Assembly (NCBI GenBank): GCA_021846485.1
Contig: JAJZWW010000136.1
Location: 1-7,999 of the forward strand
DNA: 7,999 bases
Direction of reading: 5' to 3'
Origin: Actinomycetes bacterium
GTDB taxonomy: Bacteria > Actinomycetota > Acidimicrobiia > Acidimicrobiales > Palsa-688
Shown: positions 1 through 5,225 of the stretch, piece by piece
How positions within the stretch are numbered: the first letter of the stretch is position 1
How the letters are laid out: each line of letters starts with the position of its first letter
Notes under the pieces: generated by a model
Database searches by the model: none
Told to the model about the DNA's origin: nothing
The model's input: only the letters and a program-made list of their open reading frames with translations
Translations under genes and position numbers: made by a program

Positions 1-255
1 GACCAGCGCCTCGGCCAGTCCCTCCGCGGCGAAGCGCTCCAGCAGTGCCTCCTCGAGGTCGTGGCGGCGGGTCGGCTCGTAGAGGACCTGGAACCTGACG
101 ATCCCCAGCTCTCGGGCCGCGGCCAGCATCCGGGACACGTTGGAGCGGCTCAGCCCCAGCCGGCGGCCGATCTCGGACTGGTCCAGCTGCTGCACGTAAT
201 AGAGGTAGGCGGCGTAAGCGAGCTTGCTGGGGTTGGCCGTCGGTTGTCGAGCCAA
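1..255 (-). CDS. SorC/DeoR-family sugar-responsive transcriptional regulator, N-terminal part
   Basis: This is the first 85 codons of a DNA-binding regulator; the rest lies beyond the left edge. Residues 13-55 form a helix-turn-helix of the SorC type. It has an AYLYYVQ helix (residues 16-22), QSEIGRRLGLSRSNVSRML (26-44) as the turn and recognition helix, then ARELGIVRF (47-55). An LEEALLERF stretch (67-75) begins the linker to the missing sugar-phosphate-binding domain. Family members bind phosphorylated sugars and control adjacent catabolic operons. The start is inferred to be TTG at 255-253: the frame has a stop at 312-310, there is no ATG or GTG in between, and AGAGGAGG lies four bases upstream of the TTG. 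The gene is divergent from the catabolic operon, the usual arrangement for a local regulator. The family call is firm; the effector is unknown. Confidence 0.87.
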   Translation of the reverse strand, partial: MARQPTANPSKLAYAAYLYYVQQLDQSEIGRRLGLSRSNVSRMLAAARELGIVRFQVLYEPTRRHDLEEALLERFAAEGLAEALV

Positions 256-259
256 AGCG

Positions 260-267
260 CCTCCTCT
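260..267 (-). promoter_or_regulatory. Ribosome binding site supporting a TTG start for the regulator
   Basis: On the minus strand this reads AGAGGAGG, a near-perfect Shine-Dalgarno sequence, four bases before the TTG at 255. It is the main evidence for the TTG start, because no ATG or GTG is available between the upstream in-frame stop (312-310) and the conserved helix-turn-helix. Confidence 0.6.
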
Positions 268-318
268 GCGGTCACCGGCCGGTCCAGCCCGATTGCCGAA
301 GATTCTCGCTCATCGGGG

Positions 319-347
319 TTGACAGGTGAGCGACCGAGCGTCACAAT
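319..347 (+). promoter_or_regulatory. Candidate promoter of the catabolic operon
   Basis: TTGACA at 319-324 is an exact -35 consensus. With a 17-base spacer the -10 position is CACAAT at 342-347, which matches TATAAT at four of six positions. This would place the transcription start near 354 and give a leader of about 60 bases before the ATG at 413. It is the only good sigma-70-type match seen in the divergent region. The placement comes from the sequence alone; the -10 is mediocre, as is common in high-GC bacteria and in regulated promoters. Confidence 0.45.
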
Positions 348-352
348 CGTGA
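341..352 (+). promoter_or_regulatory. Imperfect palindrome over the presumed -10 (candidate operator)
   Basis: TCACAATCGTGA has perfect four-base arms, TCAC and GTGA, around AATC. It covers the candidate -10 hexamer, so a protein bound here would block RNA polymerase. It lies between the divergent SorC-type regulator and the operon, so the SorC protein is the natural candidate ligand, but that is inference. Confidence 0.35.
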
Positions 353-360
353 TAGCACAG

Positions 361-387
361 ATGTGCATCGCCGCACAAATGTGCATC
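361..387 (+). repeat. Repeated ATGTGCATC motif with TGTGC/GCACA inverted repeat
   Basis: ATGTGCATC occurs twice, at 361-369 and 379-387, with starts 18 bases apart. Between the copies lies GCACA (373-377), which pairs with TGTGC (362-366) as an inverted repeat with a six-base spacer. The element is just downstream of the presumed transcription start and just upstream of the first ribosome binding site. Paired, roughly helically phased half-sites are typical of oligomeric regulators such as SorC proteins, so this could be a downstream operator. No binding partner is shown by the sequence. Confidence 0.4.
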
Positions 388-394
388 TATGGTC

Positions 395-405
395 GAGGAG
401 GGGGG
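395..405 (+). promoter_or_regulatory. Ribosome binding site of the GlpD-like gene
   Basis: A purine-rich GAGGAGGGGGG run ends seven bases before the ATG at 413. It selects this ATG over the in-frame ATG at 389, which lies upstream of the run and has no purine-rich sequence of its own. Confidence 0.65.
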
Positions 406-412
406 AAAGCGG

Positions 413-2176
413 ATGGCTGCAGAGCCCGGCGGTTGGCTGGCCCCGGCCTCTTCCTCGGCGTCCGGCTGCCGGCAGGCCGGTTGGCTGCCTGCTGCCGGCC
501 GGGAGGAGCAGCTCGGAGAGCTGGCGTCCGGCGGCTTCGACCTGGTCGTGGTCGGGGCAGGGGCCAACGGGCTGGCGGCGGCGCGCGACGCGGTGTTGCG
601 CGGCTATCGCACGATCGTCGTCGAGCGCGACGACGTCGGGGCCGGCACCACTCGCTGGTCGGGGCGTCAGGTGCACGGGGGACTGCGCTACCTCGAGCAC
701 GGCGAGATCGGGTTGGTGCGGGAGTCCCTCGCCGAGCGAGAGACCCTGCTGCGCTGCGCCCCCCATCTCGTACGACGTTCCCGCGTCCTCCTGCCGGCCT
801 ACCGAGGTGCCCGGCGTCGACCGCTGACCCTCCGTGCAGGAACCCTCTGCTACGACGCCCTCATCGCCGACCGGCCGCACCCGTGGCGGCAGTGGGAGCG
901 CCCCGGAGAGGCCCGCCGGCACTTCGGGAGACTTCGAGAGTCGGGCCTGGCGGGCGCGGTGCGCTACTCCGACGCCCTGCTCGACTGGCCCGAGCGGCTC
1001 TGCGTGGACCTCGCTCGGGACGTCGTCTCCTTCGGCGGGGTGTTGCTCACCCACGCCCGGGTGGAGTCACTGCTGGTCGTAGGCGGCCGGGTGCGGGGGG
1101 TCGGGGTCGTCGACGCCGTGGGCGGCGGGCACTACGAGGTCGGTGGGTCCGTCGTCGTCAACGCTGCCGGCCCCTGGGCGGACTCGGTCGTCGCCGGCGC
1201 GGGCCCGAGCGACGCTCGCCTGGTGGGTGGGACCAAGGGCTCGCACCTGCTGATCGACCGCTTCGAAGGGGCGCCCGACGAGGTCGTCTACGCCGAGCAC
1301 CCCGACGACGGGCGGTTGGCGTCGATCGTGCCCCTCGGTGACGGGCTCCTGGTGGGATCGACCGATATGGCCGTCGATGGTGATCCGGACGAGGTCGACA
1401 CCGACCCCGGAGAGGTCGACTACCTCCTCCGCTTCGTCGACTGGTTGGCCCCCGGGGCCGCCGGAGAGGCGAGGATCCGTCTCTGCTACTGCGCCGTCCG
1501 GCCCCTGCCCTTCTCACCGGGAACCCCCGAGGGGTCCATCACCCGCCGCTCGCTGGTAGTGGACCACGCCCCCCGCCTCCCAGGCCTGGTGACCTTGGTC
1601 GGAGGCAAGCTCACCACCCACCGTCACACCGGCGAGCTGCTCGTGGACAAAGCCGAAGAGGTGGCTGGCTGGGCACACCGCCCGCCGGCCACCCGCGGTG
1701 TGCCGCTCCACGGCGCCCGTGGAGGGCTCTCCTCGGCGCTGGAGCCGTTGCTGGGCCGGACGAGCGCGGCTCGCCTGGCCGGCCTGTACGGCACGGCCGC
1801 CTCGGAGCTCGCCGGGCTCGCCCGGGCCTGGCCGGAGCTCGCCGCCCCGCTCGACGAGCCCACCGGAGCCCTGGCCGCCGAGGCGGTGCACGCCGTCGAG
1901 TCCGAAGGGGCCGGCAGCCTCGATGACCTGCTCTGGCGGCGACTGGTGCTCGGGCTGCAGGCGCCCGAACGCGTCGAACAGATCGCGCGCCGGACGGTCA
2001 CCTTGCTGGAGGAGACCGGGCACCTGGCTCGAAGCGGGGTCGAGGCGGCGCTCTCCGGCGCAAGAGCCGCTGCCGATGCGCTGGTGTGGCCTCGCCGGCC
2101 GGCTGGGGTCTTGGGAGAGGACCACCCGGCTGGGGCCGGGACCGATATCGATATCAGGCAAGGAGCGAGAACATGA
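413..2176 (+). CDS. GlpD-like FAD-dependent glycerol-3-phosphate/polyol-phosphate dehydrogenase
   Basis: The 587-residue product is a flavoprotein of the glycerol-3-phosphate dehydrogenase (GlpD/EryB) family. These enzymes oxidise a polyol phosphate to a ketose phosphate and pass electrons to the respiratory chain from the inner face of the membrane. Residues 43-53 hold the dinucleotide-binding GAGANG (G48, G50, G53), and ER (71-72) closes the FAD fold. RWSGRQVHGGLRYLE (81-95) is the family signature. NAAGPW (250-255), GTKGSHLLID (273-282) and VGGKLTTHRHTGE (396-408) follow, and about 430-560 is the helical C-terminal domain. E. coli GlpD is about 500 residues. The extra length is an Ala/Gly/Trp-rich stretch before the FAD fold (1-41) and a tail after 560. 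No ATG, GTG or TTG lies in frame between 413 and the FAD motif, so the extension appears genuine. The stop overlaps the aldolase start (ATGA). No kinase is in view, so a substrate other than glycerol 3-phosphate is quite possible. Confidence 0.85.
   Translation: MAAEPGGWLAPASSSASGCRQAGWLPAAGREEQLGELASGGFDLVVVGAGANGLAAARDAVLRGYRTIVVERDDVGAGTTRWSGRQVHGGLRYLEHGEIGLVRESLAERETLLRCAPHLVRRSRVLLPAYRGARRRPLTLRAGTLCYDALIADRPHPWRQWERPGEARRHFGRLRESGLAGAVRYSDALLDWPERLCVDLARDVVSFGGVLLTHARVESLLVVGGRVRGVGVVDAVGGGHYEVGGSVVVNAAGPWADSVVAGAGPSDARLVGGTKGSHLLIDRFEGAPDEVVYAEHPDDGRLASIVPLGDGLLVGSTDMAVDGDPDEVDTDPGEVDYLLRFVDWLAPGAAGEARIRLCYCAVRPLPFSPGTPEGSITRRSLVVDHAPRLPGLVTLVGGKLTTHRHTGELLVDKAEEVAGWAHRPPATRGVPLHGARGGLSSALEPLLGRTSAARLAGLYGTAASELAGLARAWPELAAPLDEPTGALAAEAVHAVESEGAGSLDDLLWRRLVLGLQAPERVEQIARRTVTLLEETGHLARSGVEAALSGARAAADALVWPRRPAGVLGEDHPAGAGTDIDIRQGART
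2144..2155. repeat. Perfect 12-base palindrome at the end of the dehydrogenase gene
   Basis: GATATCGATATC is fully self-complementary and unusually AT-rich for this DNA. It sits inside the last codons of the GlpD-like gene (reading D-I-D-I), five bases before the AAGGAG ribosome binding site (2160-2165) of the aldolase. It could be an internal regulatory or hairpin element, or simply a chance effect of the repeated Asp-Ile codons. Confidence 0.5.
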
Positions 2177-3069
2177 CGCTGGAGGCACTCCCCGACCTGC
2201 TCGCCCGGGCCCGCGCGGGTGGGTACGCCGTCGGGTACTTCGAGGCGTGGGACCTGGACAGCTTGGAGGTCATGGCCGGCGTCGCCGAGCGTATGCGCTC
2301 GCCGGCCATCGTGGGCTTCGGCGGGCTCTCCGCCGACGGGGCGTGGTTGGACGCCGGCGGGATCCGCCGGAGCGCCCTCGTGGCCCGCGACGTGGCCGAG
2401 AGCCTGTCGGTCCCGTGCGTGGCCCTGCTCAACGAGGTGTCCCGAGTGGAGCAGGCCGAGGCAGGGTTGGACGCCGGCTACAACGCGGCGATGCTCCACA
2501 CCCAGGGGCTGTCCTTCGACGCGTCCGCGGAGGTGGTGGCCGAGCTGGTCGTCGCGGCCCACCGCCGCGGTGCGGGTGCCGAGGGCGAGATCGGCGAGAT
2601 GCCCGAAGAGCACGCCGGGGTCCGCCGGTCGGGAGCCGAGCACCTCACCACTCCCGAGGAGGCGGTCGCCTTCGTCGAGAGGACCGGGGTGGACTGCCTC
2701 GCCGTCGCGGCCGGCAACGCCCACTTCGTGGTGTCGGGGGACCGGCCCCCCTTGCGCCTGGAGCGTCTTGCGGAGATCACCGGTGCGGTGAGCGTGCCCC
2801 TCGTCCTGCACGGGGGGAGCGGCCTGCCCGAGCACCAGGTCCGGGAGGCGATAGCTGCGGGGGTGGCCAAGGTCAACGTCGGCACGCGCCTGCGTCAGCG
2901 CTTCGCGACCGCCATGGCGCAGCTGGCTTGCGAGGTCGGCGAGGGGTCGGACTTCAACGAGCTGGTCGGCTCGCGCAAGCCCGGCGACATGGTCCGCCGC
3001 GCGCTGGTCCCGGTGGCTGACGAGGTGGAGCGCCTCACGGCGGTGCTGATGAGCGACGGCAGGGCATGA
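2173..3069 (+). CDS. Divergent class II fructose-bisphosphate/tagatose-bisphosphate aldolase family protein
   Basis: The 298-residue protein has the whole class II (zinc-dependent) ketose-phosphate aldolase fold in order. GGYAVGYFEAWDLDSLE (16-32) corresponds to the N-terminal GYAV..FN motif, AEGEIG (136-141) to the VEAELG strand, GNAH (181-184) to the second zinc histidine, VLHGGSG (211-217) to the third zinc histidine plus phosphate loop, and KVNVGT (233-238) to the second phosphate-binding segment. Family members cleave ketose 1-phosphates or bisphosphates to DHAP and an aldehyde. The conserved HLDH segment reads LLNEV (85-89), so the catalytic Asp is Asn87 and the first zinc histidine is Glu88. 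H184, H213 and the phosphate loops are kept. It could be an aldolase with altered chemistry, a subfamily with a different metal site, or a related lyase. The ATG at 2173 has AAGGAG seven bases upstream and overlaps the preceding stop. Confidence 0.85.
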   Translation: MTLEALPDLLARARAGGYAVGYFEAWDLDSLEVMAGVAERMRSPAIVGFGGLSADGAWLDAGGIRRSALVARDVAESLSVPCVALLNEVSRVEQAEAGLDAGYNAAMLHTQGLSFDASAEVVAELVVAAHRRGAGAEGEIGEMPEEHAGVRRSGAEHLTTPEEAVAFVERTGVDCLAVAAGNAHFVVSGDRPPLRLERLAEITGAVSVPLVLHGGSGLPEHQVREAIAAGVAKVNVGTRLRQRFATAMAQLACEVGEGSDFNELVGSRKPGDMVRRALVPVADEVERLTAVLMSDGRA

Positions 3070-3098
3070 CCGGAGAACGGGAGAAGGGATCCACCACC

Positions 3099-4169
3099 AT
3101 GGCGATGCAAGACCACACGGGGTTGTCGCCCGGCGGGGCAACTGCCACCGCCACGGACGCGTCGGTCGCCGACGGCGCCGACGGCGCCGACGTGGCCAGG
3201 GACGTCCGTCTGGCGATCTACCGACGCCAGATGCTGATCCGGGGCGTGGAGAAGCGGGCCTACGACCTGTTCTTGCGCAACCTGGTCCGGGGCACCTCCC
3301 ACCTGGCCATCGGCCAGGAAGCGGTCGCCGCCGGCTTCGCCACCGCGATGCGCCCCGACGACTACACCTTCGCGACCTACCGCGGTCACCACCACGCCTT
3401 GGCGCGGGGGGCTCCCCCCGCCGGCCTGCTGGCCGAGCTCGTGGGGCGGACCAACGGCCTGATGAGGGGGAGGGGAGGTTCGATGCACATCACGAGCGTC
3501 GCCCAGGGGATGTACGGGTCGTACGCGATCATCGGCGCCCACCTGCCGATCGCCGCCGGTGCAGCGTGGTCGGCGCTCTACCGTCGCAGCGGCCAGGTCT
3601 CGGTGTGCTTCTTCGGGGACGGCACCACCAACATCGGTGCATTCCACGAGGCGCTCAACCTCGCCGCGGTGTGGAAGCTGCCGGTGGTCTACGTCTGCGA
3701 GAACAACCTGTACATGGAGTACACCAACACCCGCAGCGTGACCGCGGTGGACCATCCTGCTGCCGATCGGGCCGCCTCCTACGGACTGGAGCGGATCGTG
3801 ATCGACGGGAACGACCCGGACGTCGTGTACACCACCGCCTGTGTCGCCCTGGGCCGGGCCCGGGCCGGCGGGGGGCCGTCCCTGGTGGAGGCCCTGACCT
3901 ACCGCCACGGCGGTCATTCGCGGGCCGATCCCGGCAAGTACCGGCCCGAGGAGGAGGTGAAGGCCTGGATGACCCGGGACCCGGTCCCCATGTACCGCGA
4001 GCGCCTCATCGGGCTCGGGGTCGCCAGCTCGGAGCTCGACGCGCTCGACCAGGAGATATCGGCCCTGGTCGACCAGGCCACCCGAGAAGCCTCCGAAGGC
4101 CCGGAACCGGGCGTGTCGGAGATCGAACGTGACCTGTGGGCAGATGGAGGTGCGTCGTGGCGGAGGTGA
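3099..4169 (+). CDS. Thiamine-diphosphate-dependent dehydrogenase E1 component, alpha subunit (AcoA/PdhA-like)
   Basis: This 356-residue protein is the cofactor-binding alpha subunit of a two-subunit E1 of the pyruvate/acetoin dehydrogenase type. The diphosphate and magnesium motif begins at GDGTTN (173-178) and closes at ENN (201-203). TSHLAIGQEAV (66-76), the YRGHHHALARG helix (94-104) and GRGGSMH (124-130) are family landmarks, and YRHGGHSRADPG (268-279) is the conserved active-site loop. With the beta subunit it decarboxylates a 2-oxo acid or cleaves an alpha-hydroxyketone and normally passes the acyl group to an E2. Start choice: the ATG at 3099 has AGAAGG eleven bases upstream. An earlier in-frame ATG at 3066 overlaps the aldolase stop as ATGA but has a weak ribosome site; it would add 11 residues. 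Residues 11-33 are a low-complexity Ala/Gly/Asp/Thr stretch, partly from a tandem GACGGCGCC repeat (3171-3188). The gene overlaps the next one by 13 bases. Confidence 0.9.
   Translation: MAMQDHTGLSPGGATATATDASVADGADGADVARDVRLAIYRRQMLIRGVEKRAYDLFLRNLVRGTSHLAIGQEAVAAGFATAMRPDDYTFATYRGHHHALARGAPPAGLLAELVGRTNGLMRGRGGSMHITSVAQGMYGSYAIIGAHLPIAAGAAWSALYRRSGQVSVCFFGDGTTNIGAFHEALNLAAVWKLPVVYVCENNLYMEYTNTRSVTAVDHPAADRAASYGLERIVIDGNDPDVVYTTACVALGRARAGGGPSLVEALTYRHGGHSRADPGKYRPEEEVKAWMTRDPVPMYRERLIGLGVASSELDALDQEISALVDQATREASEGPEPGVSEIERDLWADGGASWRR
4146..4150 (+). promoter_or_regulatory. Ribosome binding site deciding the GTG start of the beta subunit
   Basis: GGAGG lies six bases before the GTG at 4157, inside the last codons of the alpha-subunit gene. 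It supports this GTG over the upstream in-frame ATG at 4136, which would add seven non-conserved residues before the conserved VTYRE motif. Confidence 0.7.
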
Positions 4170-5131
4170 CCTACCGGGAGTCGATCGGCTACGGGATGGC
4201 CCAGGAGCTCGACCGCGATCCGACGGTGGTGCTCGTCGGGGAGGATGTCGGCGCCGCCGGTCACGTGTTCAAGAGCACCGTGGGACTCTTCGAGCGCTTC
4301 GGACCCGGCCGGGTGTTCGACACGCCGATCTCCGAGCAGGCCTTCGTCGGAGCGGCCATGGGGGCGGCGATGACCGGCCTGCGGCCGATCGTGATGCTCA
4401 TGTACGCCGACTTCTTCGGGGTGTGTTGGGACACCGTTGCCAACGAGATCGCGAAGACCCGCTACATGACCGGAGGGCAGGTCGAGGTCCCTCTGGTCAT
4501 CCAGGCGGACAACGGCGCCGGGCTGCGCATGGGTGCCCAGCACTCCCAGAGCGTGGAGAGCTGGGCGATGGCCGTGCCGGGCCTCAAGGTGGCGGTCCCT
4601 TCCACTCCCGTCGACGTCGTCGGCCTCATGGCCGCAGCCGTGCGCTGCGACGACCCGGTGCTGGTGCTCACCCACAAGTACCTTTACGCGACCAAGGGGG
4701 AGATCCCCGACGGGGAGATCGTCGCCGAGCTCGGCAGGGCGGTGGTGCGCCGGCCCGGCACGTCGGCGACGGTCGTCGCCCTGGGGGCGATGGTGCCCGA
4801 GGCGTTGCGCGCCGCGGAGCTGCTCGAGGCCGAGGGGGTGTCCCTCGAGGTGATCGACCTGCGCTGCCTCGTCCCGCTCGACGTGTCGACCGTCATCGAG
4901 TCCGTGGCGCGGACCTCCCGGCTGTTCACCGTGGAAGAGAACCCGAGGCTCTGCGGCTGGGGGGCCGAGCTGGTCTCCATCGTCGCCGAGGAAGCGCTCT
5001 GGAGCATCGACGGCCCGATCGTGCGGATCACCACGCCCCACGTTCCGGTCCCCGCGGCCCCGGTGCTCGAGGATGCCGTGCTTCCCCGAGCGGCGCGGAT
5101 CGCCGAGCGGATACGAGCGGCGCTCGGATAG
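4157..5131 (+). CDS. Thiamine-diphosphate-dependent dehydrogenase E1 component, beta subunit (AcoB/PdhB-like)
   Basis: The 324-residue product has the normal length for an E1 beta subunit. VTYRESIGYGMAQEL (4-18), VGEDVG (27-32), and FDTPISEQ (54-61) with Glu60, the residue that activates the thiamine ring, are present. So are GVCWDTVANE (88-97), KTRYMTGG (100-107), GAQHSQS (126-132) with His129, and PHVPVPAAPVLED (294-306). From memory the GVC.D..N..AK.RYM.GG stretch resembles acetoin dehydrogenase AcoB more than pyruvate dehydrogenase, which hints at acyloin cleavage; this is a weak inference. It forms an alpha2beta2 tetramer with the upstream subunit; the 13-base overlap would couple their translation. 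The E2 and E3 genes that complete such a complex are not in the window. The start is GTG, supported by GGAGG six bases upstream. A 94-base gap follows. Confidence 0.9.
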   Translation: MAEVTYRESIGYGMAQELDRDPTVVLVGEDVGAAGHVFKSTVGLFERFGPGRVFDTPISEQAFVGAAMGAAMTGLRPIVMLMYADFFGVCWDTVANEIAKTRYMTGGQVEVPLVIQADNGAGLRMGAQHSQSVESWAMAVPGLKVAVPSTPVDVVGLMAAAVRCDDPVLVLTHKYLYATKGEIPDGEIVAELGRAVVRRPGTSATVVALGAMVPEALRAAELLEAEGVSLEVIDLRCLVPLDVSTVIESVARTSRLFTVEENPRLCGWGAELVSIVAEEALWSIDGPIVRITTPHVPVPAAPVLEDAVLPRAARIAERIRAALG

Positions 5132-5225
5132 CCAATCTGCTCCGGGATCCGAACAGGAACAAGACCGATTCGATTCACCTGAGAACACCAACAACCTGAA
5201 CATACAACAGTGGGGAGAAGAGGTA
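5132..5225 (+). other. Intergenic A-rich leader before the binding-protein gene
   Basis: This 94-base gap between the E1 beta gene and the transporter genes is clearly lower in GC than its surroundings. About 5183-5210 is built almost entirely of A and C and cannot fold well. No terminator hairpin with a U tract is visible, so read-through from the operon is likely. No convincing promoter was found: CTGAGA (5179-5184) and TACAAC (5203-5208) are poor matches and too close to the start. An open leader in front of an abundantly needed binding protein may raise its translation. Confidence 0.5.

Noticed and set aside
61..1341. A 426-codon plus-strand frame through the regulator, the control region and the dehydrogenase
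   Set aside because: It crosses the divergent intergenic region and is out of frame with the GlpD-like gene; its sequence is Arg/Ala/Gly-rich with no motif.
1624..3141. A 505-codon open frame on the minus strand, opposite the dehydrogenase and aldolase genes
   Set aside because: Its translation is low-complexity Arg/Pro/Ala/Gly/His sequence with no recognisable domain, while the plus strand carries two clear enzyme families with ribosome sites. Long antisense frames are expected in DNA of this GC content.
3171..3188. A tandem nine-base GACGGCGCC repeat in the E1 alpha gene
   Set aside because: It encodes A-D-G repeats in a variable N-terminal stretch and is an ordinary GC-rich slippage product.
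5132..5225. A thiamine or other riboswitch in the longest gap of the operon
   Set aside because: No conserved riboswitch core or stable helices could be seen, and the sequence is A/C-rich and poorly foldable.
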